A stretch of DNA of 64,000 bases. It comes from an uncultured Collinsella sp. (lineage in GTDB: Bacteria > Actinomycetota > Coriobacteriia > Coriobacteriales > Coriobacteriaceae). Below, piece by piece: positions 33,424-42,231 of this stretch. The notes under the pieces were generated by a model. That model did no database searches, had not been told where the DNA came from, and saw nothing but the letters and a program-made list of their open reading frames with translations. How positions within the stretch are numbered: position 1 is the first letter of the stretch; the number at the start of each line of letters is the position of its first letter. The position numbers were made by a program, and so were the translations under genes. The stretch is taken from the NCBI GenBank assembly GCA_900541025.1, contig UQIL01000009.1, positions 1 to 64,000 of the forward strand, in the 5' to 3' direction.

Positions 33424-33716
33424 GCGGCATCCTTGGCGGTATAGATGCGCGCAAAGGTGGACGGGTTCGCTCCAAAGAGCATGTGAAGCATCAGGCGGCG
33501 TGAGTAGACAAGCTCGTCGAAGTCGGGAGGGAGCTCGATGTCGTGGATATGCGCGATGCGGTGGGCGAGCGCCGAGAACGACTCGGGGTCGCAGATCACA
33601 TCGGTGGTAACGTGGTAGACCGTCGTATCGGGGAATGCCTCTTCGTCGAAAGGCAGGAGATGGGGATCGTCGTCGACTTCGATGGCGATGCCGTACTGGG
33701 GCCAGTAATATGCCAT
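33420..33716 (-). CDS. Short hypothetical protein, possible remnant of a nuclease-like family
   Basis: The 98-residue protein starts MAYYWPQYGIAIEVDDDPHL. The YxWPxYGIAIEVD segment recalls the catalytic strand of PD-(D/E)XK-like hypothetical proteins of Coriobacteria, but the rest of such a domain is missing. It may therefore be a truncated descendant. It has a GGGAGG site before the ATG and overlaps the following gene by four bases, so it appears to be translated as the first gene of the surface-protein operon. Unlike the other members it has no signal peptide. Confidence 0.55.
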   Translation of the reverse strand: MAYYWPQYGIAIEVDDDPHLLPFDEEAFPDTTVYHVTTDVICDPESFSALAHRIAHIHDIELPPDFDELVYSRRLMLHMLFGANPSTFARIYTAKDAA

Positions 33717-34062
33717 GGGAACCTCCCTGCTTCTGGGGCCAAAACTTCTGTCGGTTTTGGCTGTCGATGCCGACGGTATCAGCCACTACTTGACCAATTG
33801 CTGACCAAATGCTTGACGGATTGGTGTCTCCGCAGGTAAAAGGCGGTAAAAAATACTCCAACTTTTTTCAAGCGACAATCGCGCGGTCGGCGACGGCGGG
33901 GCCATATGTGTCAAAAGCATCGTCTGCCGAGGAAATCAAGCCGCTCGCCGAATTGCACGAACGTAAAAATCGCCAATTATGGAGACGGTCTCGAACACGT
34001 CGACGAAACGATGCGGTAACATCTCCCTGCAAACACTGTAGTTAGCTAAAGGGGGAGTTCGC
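33717..34062. other. Divergent intergenic region between surface operon and lactate oxidase operon
   Basis: These 346 bases hold no credible gene. They contain repeated TTGACCAATTG, CTGACCAAATG and CTTGACGGA near 33790-33820, a short hairpin CCAAAACTTCTGTCGGTTTTGG near 33740, and CCGCAGGT at 33831, which echoes the reverse complement of the TACCTGCGG core of the 121-bp element. Promoters for both operons must lie here; I could not place them. Confidence 0.4.
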
Positions 34063-35664
34063 GTGTCTGCAACCATCAAACCCTTCACCGACGAGTTCGA
34101 AGAGTATGGTCGCGATGAGTCTCGCGCATCGGGCGAGGCCTCGAGCATCTCGTTTCCGACAACGGAAGACGAGGTCCGTGCCATTTTGGAAAAGCTCCAT
34201 GCCGAGCGTGTCCCGGTAACGGTTCAGGGCGCCCGAACCGGCCTTGCCGCCGGTGCCGTGCCCCACGGCGGGCATATCCTCAATACTTCCCGTATGAATC
34301 GCTACTTGGGCCTTCGCCGCGATGAACAAGGCCAATTTCTGCTGCGCGTGGAGCCGGGCGTTGTGCTCTCGGAGCTGCGCAAGCAGCTGAGCAAGAAGGT
34401 GCTGCCGACTGCTGGTTGGGACCAGGCATCGCTTGAGGCCTACGAGGAGTTCCAAGAGGCCCCCGAGCAGTTCTTTCCCACCGATCCCACCGAGGCATCT
34501 GCCTGTCTGGGCGGCATGGCGGCATGTAACGCCTCTGGTGCCCGCAGCTACGCCTACGGTCCCATGCGCCCACATATCACGGGACTCCACGTCGCGCTGG
34601 CTGATGGCGATTTGCTTGAGCTTCAGCGCGGCGAGGCTTTTGCCCAGGGCCGCCACCTGTCGCTCGTGACGGCAGTGGGCCGTACGCTCGAGCTCGATCT
34701 TCCCGGCTATACCATGCCCAAGACAAAAAATGCCTCAGGCTATTTCGTTGCGGACGAAATGGACGCCATCGACCTCTTTATCGGTGCTTGCGGCACGCTC
34801 GGCGTTATCACCGAGCTCGAGATTGCCCTGCAGGCGGCGCCTGCGGTCGTTTGGGGTGTGAGCTGCTTTTTCAATAGCGAAGACAAGGCCGTGTCCTTTA
34901 CCGATTCCATGCGTCCCGTCCTGTCCCATGCGGCTGCCGTCGAGTACTTCGACGCTGGCGCCCTGGATATTCTACGTCGCCAGCGCGAGCAGTCGACGGC
35001 GTTTGCCTCGCTGCCGGCGCTCGACAAAGAGGCCAAGGTCTGTGTCTACGTGGAGCTCGACTGCGATGACGAGGCCCAGGCGACCGAGGAACTGTACCAC
35101 CTGGGATGGGTGCTCGAGTTTGCGGGTGGCCGCGACGATGCGACATGGGTCGCGCGCACCGAGGTTGATCGCGAGTGCCAGCGGTTCTTCCGCCATGCGG
35201 TCCCCGAGAGCGTCAACATGCTTATCGACGAGCGTCGCCGCACGGATCCCACCATCACCAAACTGGGTTCGGACATGTCGGTGCCCAATGCACGCCTTGC
35301 CGATGTCGTGGCCCTCTATCGCCGCACACTGGCCGAAAGCGGGCTTGAATCTGCTGCCTGGGGGCACATCGGTAACAACCATCTGCATGTGAACATCCTG
35401 CCGCGCGATGCGCAGGACTACCGTCGTGGTGGCGAGCTGTTTGCCCAGTGGGCTGCGGAGGTAACGGCTATGGGCGGTGCCGTTTCTGCCGAGCACGGCG
35501 TCGGCAAGATCAAGGCGGGCTTCTTAGAGACGATGTACGGTCACGAGGCCATGGTCGAGTCGGCGCGGCTCAAGCTCCAGCTCGATCCCGACGGGCAGCT
35601 GGGTCGCGGCAACCTGTTTTCGGAGAAGCTCTTGGATGAGCTCGTCCAGAAAGGGGGCGCGTGA
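34063..35664 (+). CDS. FAD-linked oxidase, D-lactate dehydrogenase-like (LctD/GlcD family)
   Basis: A 533-residue FAD-binding oxidase of the GlcD/D-lactate dehydrogenase family, with VQGARTGLAAGAVPHGG and LGGMAACNASGARSYAYGPM as FAD-binding motifs and a C-terminal GHIGNNHLHVNI with AEHGVGKIK. It would oxidise lactate or another 2-hydroxy acid. It is followed at once by etfB and ferredoxin-fused etfA, the gene set of the electron-confurcating lactate dehydrogenase of Acetobacterium woodii. The start is GTG at 34063 after GGGGGAG. Confidence 0.87.
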   Translation: MSATIKPFTDEFEEYGRDESRASGEASSISFPTTEDEVRAILEKLHAERVPVTVQGARTGLAAGAVPHGGHILNTSRMNRYLGLRRDEQGQFLLRVEPGVVLSELRKQLSKKVLPTAGWDQASLEAYEEFQEAPEQFFPTDPTEASACLGGMAACNASGARSYAYGPMRPHITGLHVALADGDLLELQRGEAFAQGRHLSLVTAVGRTLELDLPGYTMPKTKNASGYFVADEMDAIDLFIGACGTLGVITELEIALQAAPAVVWGVSCFFNSEDKAVSFTDSMRPVLSHAAAVEYFDAGALDILRRQREQSTAFASLPALDKEAKVCVYVELDCDDEAQATEELYHLGWVLEFAGGRDDATWVARTEVDRECQRFFRHAVPESVNMLIDERRRTDPTITKLGSDMSVPNARLADVVALYRRTLAESGLESAAWGHIGNNHLHVNILPRDAQDYRRGGELFAQWAAEVTAMGGAVSAEHGVGKIKAGFLETMYGHEAMVESARLKLQLDPDGQLGRGNLFSEKLLDELVQKGGA

Positions 35665-35666
35665 AG

Positions 35667-36482
35667 ATGAGCGATTTCCATATGGTGGTGTGCGTCAAGG
35701 CCGTGCCGGGCAGCACCGAGGTCAAGATGGACCCCAAGACCAATACCATCGTGCGCGATGGCAAGCAGGCGGTCATTAATCCCTTTGATGCGAGCGCTTT
35801 GGAATGCGCGCTGGCGCTGAAGGACGACTTTATCGGCTTTGGCATGGATGTGCGCGTGACGGTGGTGTCGATGGGCATCCCCGCGACCGAGTCGCTGCTG
35901 CGCGACTGCATCGCCCGAGGCGCCGACGACGCGCTGCTGCTGACCGATCGCGCCTTTGCAGGTGCCGATACCCTGGCGACCACCTATGCTCTCAAATGCG
36001 GCATCGAGGCGCTCGACGAGGACTTCGACCTGCTCATCTGCGGCAAGATGGCGGTGGATGGCGATACGGCCCAGATTGGTCCCGAGCTTGCCGGTGCCTT
36101 TGAGATTCCCTGCGTGACCGACGTGAGTTGCGTGCAGAGCGCGGGCTTTACGACCTGTGGCTCGCTGGCGCTCATTCACGGATGCGATGCCGGCGAGGAG
36201 ACGGTGTATCTTGAGATGCCGTGCGCGATGACGACTGCCAAGGAGATTGGCCAGTTGCGTATGCCGAGTATTGCCGGTATTCGCGCGGCGGAGGAGGCGG
36301 ACGTGCGCGTGGTCAGTGCCGCCGACGTGAACGCCGACCCCGCGCGTTGCGGTCTTGCCGGGTCGCCGACACAGGTCGTGCGCTCGTTTGTGCCCGACCG
36401 TGACCAAACGTGCGAGGCCGTTGAGGGAACGGCGTCCGAGCAGGCGGTAAAACTTGCCAAGATTATCGAGGGGATGGCATAG
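35667..36482 (+). CDS. etfB: Electron transfer flavoprotein subunit beta
   Basis: The 271-residue EtfB has the family start MVVCVKAVPGSTEVKMDP, INPFDASALECALALKD and a GADDALLLTDRAFAGADTLAT region. With EtfA it binds FAD and carries electrons between the dehydrogenase and NAD or ferredoxin. ATG 35667 has GGGGG upstream; GTG 35661 in the same frame is an alternative overlapping the preceding stop. It is tightly linked to the genes on both sides. Confidence 0.92.
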   Translation: MSDFHMVVCVKAVPGSTEVKMDPKTNTIVRDGKQAVINPFDASALECALALKDDFIGFGMDVRVTVVSMGIPATESLLRDCIARGADDALLLTDRAFAGADTLATTYALKCGIEALDEDFDLLICGKMAVDGDTAQIGPELAGAFEIPCVTDVSCVQSAGFTTCGSLALIHGCDAGEETVYLEMPCAMTTAKEIGQLRMPSIAGIRAAEEADVRVVSAADVNADPARCGLAGSPTQVVRSFVPDRDQTCEAVEGTASEQAVKLAKIIEGMA

Positions 36483-37688
36483 ATGAGCGGACTGATTATC
36501 GATAGCGAAGCCTGTATCGGCTGCGGTCGCTGCGTTCGTGCCTGTGCCTCGGGCGGCATCGTAGTGGAAGGCGAGCGACCCAACCGATGCGCCCATGTAA
36601 CCGACGGCTGCATCCTATGCGGTGGGTGTGTCGACGCCTGCCCTGTCAACGCTATCTCGATCGAGCGTGACGAGGCTGCTGGTGCGGTGGACCTTGATGC
36701 ATATCGAGACATTTGGGTATTCGCGCAGACCGACGAGCACGATACGGTGAATCCCGTTGCCTATGAGCTCATGGGCAAGGGCCGCGAGCTTGCCGATGCT
36801 CGTGGCTGCCGTCTGGTGGCGCTGGTCGGTATGGGCCCCGAGGGTTCTCTCGGTGACCTGGAGCATCTGGTTTGCGCGGGCGCCGACGAAGTCCTGGCCT
36901 GTCGCGACGAGCGCCTGCGCCAAAACGATGCGGAGGTCTACGCCCACTTGATCTGCGATTTGGTAGCCGAACGCAAACCCGAGGCCATCCTATACGGCGC
37001 GACCGCTTTTGGCCGCGAACTGGCACCCGGCGTTGCCGTGCGTTTGCAGACGGGCCTTACGGCTGACTGCACCGTACTTTCGATGGATACAGAGACGGGA
37101 CTGCTGCAACAGACGCGTCCGGCGTTTGGCGGCAACTTGATGGCCACCATTATCTGCCCCAATCATCGTCCCCAGATGGCAACGGTGCGTCCCGGCATCT
37201 TTGGAGCGCCCGAGTTTGATTACGGCCGCTCTGGCACGATTACCCAGGTATCGCTGGCGGATGATGTTAAGGCCCGCGTCAAGATCTCGATTCCAGCCGA
37301 GGAGTGGGGGCAGCAGGCATCAATTGCCGATGCCGAGCGCCTGGTCGTGGTGGGCCGCGGCATTGGCTCCAAGAAGAATCTGCCTCTGATGCGAAAGCTC
37401 GCCGATGCGCTGGGTGCCGAGCTTGGTTGCACGCGTCCCGTCGTGGAGGCGGGTTGGCTGGAGTACCGCCACCAGATTGGCCAGACCGGCGTGTCGGTTT
37501 CGCCTAAGCTCCTCGTGAGCATCGGCGTTTCGGGTGCTATCCAGCACCTAGCCGGCATCGGCGGCGCGGAGTGCATCATCGCCGTCAACGAGGACCCGGA
37601 TGCTCCCATCTTTGGCGCTGCGCAGTACAAAGTTGTCGGCGACGCCGTCGAAGTCGTCGAGGAGCTCCTGGCCCAGCTCGAGCGCTAG
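36483..37688 (+). CDS. etfA: Electron transfer flavoprotein subunit alpha with N-terminal ferredoxin domain
   Basis: The 401-residue protein opens with a two-cluster ferredoxin domain: Cys11, Cys14, Cys17, Cys21 and Cys36, Cys43, Cys46, Cys49, Cys53. The EtfA domain follows, ending with the FAD-binding segment GVSGAIQHLAGIGG. An EtfA with an added 4Fe-4S domain is typical of bifurcating or confurcating complexes such as LctC. The ATG directly follows the etfB stop. Its 3' end overlaps that of the convergent HD gene by four bases. Confidence 0.93.
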   Translation: MSGLIIDSEACIGCGRCVRACASGGIVVEGERPNRCAHVTDGCILCGGCVDACPVNAISIERDEAAGAVDLDAYRDIWVFAQTDEHDTVNPVAYELMGKGRELADARGCRLVALVGMGPEGSLGDLEHLVCAGADEVLACRDERLRQNDAEVYAHLICDLVAERKPEAILYGATAFGRELAPGVAVRLQTGLTADCTVLSMDTETGLLQQTRPAFGGNLMATIICPNHRPQMATVRPGIFGAPEFDYGRSGTITQVSLADDVKARVKISIPAEEWGQQASIADAERLVVVGRGIGSKKNLPLMRKLADALGAELGCTRPVVEAGWLEYRHQIGQTGVSVSPKLLVSIGVSGAIQHLAGIGGAECIIAVNEDPDAPIFGAAQYKVVGDAVEVVEELLAQLER

Positions 37689-38497
37689 GCGCGCGCCAGC
37701 CAGTCGCGCATCTCGTCCTTTAAGCGCTCCCAGGTCGCTTGCGTGGCGGGATCGGTAAAGGGCCGCACGATACCAAAGGGCGCGTCGAGCAGGCGGTAGA
37801 TATCGCCCTGCTTGCGCGCCAGCGCGCGGCTTGCGGGATAGACGAGCTCAAACATAAAGCAGATGAGCCCCACCAAGTAGTCGGCCGGCTCATCGCGTTC
37901 GTCGCGTGCGACGCAGCGGTGTTCGTCAAAGGCGGCAAGCGTCGGTACCGAGAAGTGGCTGGTAAGAAATGTATCCTCATCAACCTTGAGGATGGTGTCG
38001 ACGGTGCTGTCGGCGATGGTGCGCATAATGTCGATCTTGTCGCCATCGCGCACGATATCGCAGAAGTTCCGCGTGCGGGTGTCGAGTTCCGTGGGTAGGC
38101 GAAAATCGCTGTGGTGGGCGATGCTTGCACGGATGAGCTCGTCTTCTGCCGGATCGTCGATAAAGTCGCGGATACTTGTTGTCGCGGGCGCGTCTGCAGG
38201 GTTTTTGCCAAAGAGAACCTCGACGCCCAACTCCGCATGGCTCATACTCTCGGCATCCTTAAACGTGTCCCAGCGTCGCAACTGTTCAAAGCGACCCATA
38301 TCGTGTAGCAGGCCGCAAAGCCACGCTAGGTCAATGTCCTGCGGTGACCAGTCCTGTTCGCGCGCCACGGCATCGCATACCTCGGCAACGTGGTACGTAT
38401 GCTCGATTTTGAGCGCGATGCGTGGGTTGGTGGCGTCGTAGGCATCGGTGTAGCTTTTGAAGGCCGCGCGCGCCCGGTCTCGATCGATAGCTGTCAT
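37685..38497 (-). CDS. HD domain phosphohydrolase-like protein
   Basis: The 270-residue protein has H...HD...D residues of an HD domain: IEHTYHVAEVCDAV, LCGLLHDMGRFEQLRRW, ASIAHHSDFRLP and VRDGDKIDIMR. Such enzymes hydrolyse nucleotides or phosphoesters; the substrate is not clear. The ATG has TAGGAAG upstream. It is a single gene, convergent with etfA. Confidence 0.85.
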   Translation of the reverse strand: MTAIDRDRARAAFKSYTDAYDATNPRIALKIEHTYHVAEVCDAVAREQDWSPQDIDLAWLCGLLHDMGRFEQLRRWDTFKDAESMSHAELGVEVLFGKNPADAPATTSIRDFIDDPAEDELIRASIAHHSDFRLPTELDTRTRNFCDIVRDGDKIDIMRTIADSTVDTILKVDEDTFLTSHFSVPTLAAFDEHRCVARDERDEPADYLVGLICFMFELVYPASRALARKQGDIYRLLDAPFGIVRPFTDPATQATWERLKDEMRDWLARA

Positions 38498-38622
38498 AAT
38501 GACTTCCTAAAAGTTGTGTCTTTCGATCCGGTGGCAATTGTAGGTGAACTCGGTTGCTGCCGGATGATGATTCTGCCGTATCGCTACATGCGGCTTGGAG
38601 ACCTTGTCAGGATGAGAAGCGT

Positions 38623-39315
38623 ATGGTGCTCAAAATCGTTAGAACCGTCTGGTCAGTGATTCTTACCTATGTTGCAATAGGCGCGCCGTGCGGAATGATC
38701 ATGGGGCAGACGGGAATGGAGCCCTGGATGGTCTTTGCTCTAAGCAGTACGTTTGTGACGGGCAGCGGCCAGTTTATGATCTGCAATCTTTGGCTGGCGG
38801 GCGTACCGGCACCTTCGATTATCGCGAGCGTTGCCGCCATCTCCTCGCGTTTTGCGCTTTACTCGGCATCGATCGCGCCGCATCTGACGGGTGCCTCGAA
38901 GCGTCAGACGCTGGCTGTTGCCGCGACACTTACCGAGGAGGCATATGGCATCTCGCTTGCCAAGTTGGTTGAAGGGGAGGATTGGGGCCCGCGCGAGTCC
39001 TTTGTGCTCAACGTGATCCTCATCGCAACATGGGGCGTTTCGTGTACGATGGGCGCCATCGTCGGCGCCGTTGTCGATGTTCCCACCGCCGTTGCAGCCT
39101 TTGTCTGCACCTCGCTCTTTATCTGCCTGCTCTTTTCGCAGCGGCTGTCGCGCGGCAACGTCGTCGCGGCGGTTTCGAGCGCGGTGTCCGTCGCCGTATG
39201 CAAGTTCTTGGGCCTCGTGAATATTGCCGTGCCGGCAAGCGTCGTGGCCGGCATTGCCATTGCGTTGGCGTGCGATGCAGTATTTGACGGAAGAGGTGCC
39301 CGCGATGCCCGTTAA
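38623..39315 (+). CDS. azlC: Branched-chain amino acid exporter subunit AzlC
   Basis: The 230-residue membrane protein has about seven or eight helices and the AzlC pattern TFVTGSGQFMICNLWLAG, FALYSASIAPHL and LTEEAYGISLAK. With AzlD it exports branched-chain amino acids. I chose the ATG at 38623 after AGGATGAG; codons upstream to 38554 look non-coding. It overlaps azlD by 11 bases. Confidence 0.9.
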   Translation: MVLKIVRTVWSVILTYVAIGAPCGMIMGQTGMEPWMVFALSSTFVTGSGQFMICNLWLAGVPAPSIIASVAAISSRFALYSASIAPHLTGASKRQTLAVAATLTEEAYGISLAKLVEGEDWGPRESFVLNVILIATWGVSCTMGAIVGAVVDVPTAVAAFVCTSLFICLLFSQRLSRGNVVAAVSSAVSVAVCKFLGLVNIAVPASVVAGIAIALACDAVFDGRGARDAR

Positions 39316-39628
39316 CGAGTTCTTGGTTCTGTGGCTGTCGTCGTGGGCTGCTATCGCGTTCTTTCGCATCGCGCCGGCGTTCGCCTTGCGCGGGCGGACC
39401 CTGTCGCCCCGCATTACCGAGGCCCTGGGCTATATCCCGCCCGCTGCCTTTGCCGCGCTGGTCGCCAACGACTTGGTGAGCCCCGGCGCGTTCGACGCGG
39501 GACTCTGGCCTGCCTTGGTTCCCTGGATTGCGGCCGCCGGCGTCGTGGTCGTGGCGGGCAAGACAAAATCGATGCTGTGGTGCTGCGTCTCGGGCATCGT
39601 ACTCTATATTGTCTTGAGCCTTATATAG
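39305..39628 (+). CDS. azlD: Branched-chain amino acid exporter small subunit AzlD
   Basis: The 107-residue protein has three or four helices and the family pattern TYxxRxxPxF in a variant form (AAIAFFRIAPAFALRGRTLS), with ALGYIPPAAFAAL. The gene starts inside the end of azlC, so the two are co-translated. Together with the liv importer in this window the cell can move branched-chain amino acids both ways. Confidence 0.9.
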   Translation: MPVNEFLVLWLSSWAAIAFFRIAPAFALRGRTLSPRITEALGYIPPAAFAALVANDLVSPGAFDAGLWPALVPWIAAAGVVVVAGKTKSMLWCCVSGIVLYIVLSLI

Positions 39629-39778
39629 GGCTGGCGTCGCGGGCGCCGAATCTCGTTCCATCCCAACTTGTAGAATTTTTCACCGAGCTGGTCTATTTCT
39701 TCTGGTACCATGGTCAAACTTTACTGTAGCAAAGCGTGACGTGGGCTTTTGTACCCCGTCAGCGGAAATGGGGGTTTC

Positions 39779-40801
39779 ATGGCACAGGAAGCAACCGCCA
39801 ACGAGCAAAAGAAATTCAAGGTCCCGCGCATCCCGGGCGACATCATGATCTATCCCATGATCGTCGGTCTTTTGCTCAACACCTTCTGCCCGCAGGTTTT
39901 TGAGATCGGCGGCTTCTTTACGGCTGCCTGCCGCGGTGGCTCCAATACCATCGTCGCCGCGATCCTGCTGTTTGTGGGCGCCGGCATCAGCTTTAAGTCC
40001 ACGCCGGGCGCCATCAAGACCGGCATCGTCGTGCTGATTCCTAAGCTTGTAGTGGCAGCCGCGCTGGGTCTGGGCGTCGCGTACTTCTTTAACGATAACT
40101 TTTTAGGCCTGAGCTCGGTTTCCATCATCGGCGGCATTACGTTTTGCAACATGGCGCTCTATACGGGCATCATGGGCGAGTTCGGCGATGAGTCCGAGCA
40201 GGGCGCTGTCGGTATCCTGTTCTTTACGGCCGGCCCCGCCGTCACGATGATCATCCTTGGTGTTTCGGGTCTCGCCAACATCCCCGTCGGCACCATCATC
40301 GGATCCATCCTGCCGCTTGTTATCGGCATGGTCCTGGGCAACTTGTTCCCGTTTATCAAGAACCTGCTGGTTCCCGGCGCCAATCCCGCGATCGCTGTAA
40401 TTGGTTTTCAGCTCGGTGCGTCCATGAGCCTTTCGAGCTTCATCGCCGGTGGCATTTCGGGCATCCTGCTGGGCCTCATCACGCTCTTTATCGTCGGTCC
40501 CATTACCTTTGCCTTCGAGCGCCTGTGTGGCGGCAATGGTAAGGCGGCTGTGGCATGTTCCACCATTGCCGGCACGGCCATGACCACGCCGGTCGCCCTC
40601 GCCGAGGTCGCTCCGCGCTATGCCGAGCTTGCGCCCACCGCGTATGCGCAGATCGCCACTGCCGTCATCATCACGGCAATCATGGCCCCGATTCTGACCG
40701 GCTGGGTCGATAAGAAGTTCTGCCAGAGCAAGGAAGACCTGTCGCCTGCCGGTGTCGAGGCCATCGAAGAGGCTGTCGCGACCGACATCGATGGCGAGTA
40801 G
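39779..40801 (+). CDS. kdgT: 2-keto-3-deoxygluconate permease
   Basis: KdgT takes up 2-keto-3-deoxygluconate, a product of pectin and glucuronate breakdown, by proton symport. The 340-residue protein has about ten membrane helices, with KVPRIPGDIMIYPMIVGLLL, FVGAGISFKSTPGAIKTG and AGTAMTTPVALAEVAP as in the family. The ATG at 39779 has GGGG upstream. No other KDG pathway gene is adjacent. Confidence 0.92.
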   Translation: MAQEATANEQKKFKVPRIPGDIMIYPMIVGLLLNTFCPQVFEIGGFFTAACRGGSNTIVAAILLFVGAGISFKSTPGAIKTGIVVLIPKLVVAAALGLGVAYFFNDNFLGLSSVSIIGGITFCNMALYTGIMGEFGDESEQGAVGILFFTAGPAVTMIILGVSGLANIPVGTIIGSILPLVIGMVLGNLFPFIKNLLVPGANPAIAVIGFQLGASMSLSSFIAGGISGILLGLITLFIVGPITFAFERLCGGNGKAAVACSTIAGTAMTTPVALAEVAPRYAELAPTAYAQIATAVIITAIMAPILTGWVDKKFCQSKEDLSPAGVEAIEEAVATDIDGE

Positions 40802-40901
40802 CAATCGATACCCATCAATGATTCCGGCGTGCAACTCGCGCCGTTTGAGCGCCCGAACGAGAGCTGTCTTGCAGTGACGTTCGGTCGCTCTGCTATTATT
40901 C

Positions 40902-40925
40902 CCCTTACTCCTGCGGAGTAGGGGG
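40902..40925. promoter_or_regulatory. Hairpin upstream of the diguanylate cyclase gene
   Basis: CCCTTACTCC pairs with GGAGTAGGGG around TGC, about 65 bp before the cyclase start. A second inverted sequence, GCCCAGATTCGAATTGGGC, follows at 40935-40953. These could end kdgT transcription or structure the cyclase leader. I looked for a c-di-GMP riboswitch and did not find one. Confidence 0.4.
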
Positions 40926-40989
40926 TGTTTGTTGCCCAGATTCGAATTGGGCGATTCTGGCCACTTGGATATTGAAGGGAGGGCGTCTA

Positions 40990-42132
40990 GTGGTAAAGGC
41001 ACTCAAGATCGAGATATTCCTGCTATGCATGATTATTCTTATCGGACTTGCCGTACGAAGCCGTCGCTCCCTGTTCTCGAGCACCCAGCAGCTTTTGTTT
41101 AGCATGCTGGGCTACACGTCTGCTGCCTACATTTTCTTCGATATGATCTGGACGCTCTCGGACGGCGTGAGCACTCCTGTAGGCATCACGGCCAACTGGA
41201 TTTCCAACGCGGTTTCGTTTTCGCTGTTCGCCATCGCGTGCCTCATTTGGTTTTTCTATTCCGAGACGATGCAGGGCTCACGGCTCCTGACCACGCCCTA
41301 TAGGGTGGTACTTTTAACGTTGCCAACCGCATTGGTGGTCGTTCTGGCATTTACCAGCTACTGGACGCACGCTATGTTCTATATCGATGCGCGGGGCGTA
41401 TATCGTCGCGGAGCGCTTTATATGATTCAGCCTATCGTTAGCTACTGCTACGTCATATATACGTCCTTGCATGCCTTTATTCAGGCTCGAAAAGTCGAAA
41501 GCCTGCAAAAGAAGGCCATTTATCGCACCCTCGCCTTTTTTGCGGTTCCCGCTCTGGTGGGCGGTACCTTTCAGATCGTATACTCGGTGCCTGGCCTTTG
41601 TGTCGGCATAATGATTAGCATGTTGCTGCTCTATATCATCTGCCAGGAGCAACTGATCTCGACTGACCCGTTGACTGGACTCAACAACCGCAACCGTTTT
41701 GAGACCTATATGCTGTCGCTCTTTTCAAATGTGGATCAGGCCGAAGATGTATATCTGCTTATGATGGACGCTGACGGCTTTAAGCAGATTAACGATCGCT
41801 ATGGACATGTGGAGGGCGACCATGCTCTTCAGGTAATATCCGCTGCGCTCAAAGAGGTCTGCTCAGCGTCTGGTGGCTTTATCGCGCGTTATGGTGGCGA
41901 TGAGTTCGTGGTGCTCCAAAAGGCAGCGGCGGAACAGGATATCATGCATCTGTGCGCGACAATCAACGACGAGCTCGCGCATGCCGAGGTGCCGTATGCA
42001 TTGCGGATGTCCATCGGTCGCGCGCGGGTCGGCGATAGTGTTGATACCTGGCAAGACTTACTTCGCGCTGCCGATGCGGAGCTCTACCGCGTCAAGGCCG
42101 AGAAAAAGAAAGCCGGCATCCAGATACGCTAG
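40990..42132 (+). CDS. Membrane-bound diguanylate cyclase (GGDEF)
   Basis: The protein has six or seven N-terminal helices forming a membrane sensor (about residues 5-215), then a GGDEF domain with DPLTGLNNRNRFETY, MMDADGFKQINDRYGHVEGD and the active-site GGDEF near residue 302. It should make c-di-GMP. The usual RxxD inhibitory site before GGDEF is absent (the residues there are GGFIARY). The GTG at 40990 has GGGAGG eight bases upstream. It is a single gene. Confidence 0.9.
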   Translation: MVKALKIEIFLLCMIILIGLAVRSRRSLFSSTQQLLFSMLGYTSAAYIFFDMIWTLSDGVSTPVGITANWISNAVSFSLFAIACLIWFFYSETMQGSRLLTTPYRVVLLTLPTALVVVLAFTSYWTHAMFYIDARGVYRRGALYMIQPIVSYCYVIYTSLHAFIQARKVESLQKKAIYRTLAFFAVPALVGGTFQIVYSVPGLCVGIMISMLLLYIICQEQLISTDPLTGLNNRNRFETYMLSLFSNVDQAEDVYLLMMDADGFKQINDRYGHVEGDHALQVISAALKEVCSASGGFIARYGGDEFVVLQKAAAEQDIMHLCATINDELAHAEVPYALRMSIGRARVGDSVDTWQDLLRAADAELYRVKAEKKKAGIQIR

Positions 42133-42231
42133 GAAAAGGGTCGCACGCTTGCGTGCGTGGCGGCCCTCAGCTCATCGATGTATTCCATTAAGCTAAAGTG
42201 TGCAAACGCCCTCCCTAAAAAGGTGAGCTCG

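Noticed and set aside
33483..33500. A fourth copy of the GTGAGTAGAC repeat end
   Set aside because: GTGAGTAGACA occurs once inside a coding sequence without the rest of the element or the matching right end.
40802..40989. c-di-GMP riboswitch before the diguanylate cyclase
   Set aside because: Only simple hairpins are visible; the conserved GEMM core sequences are not present.
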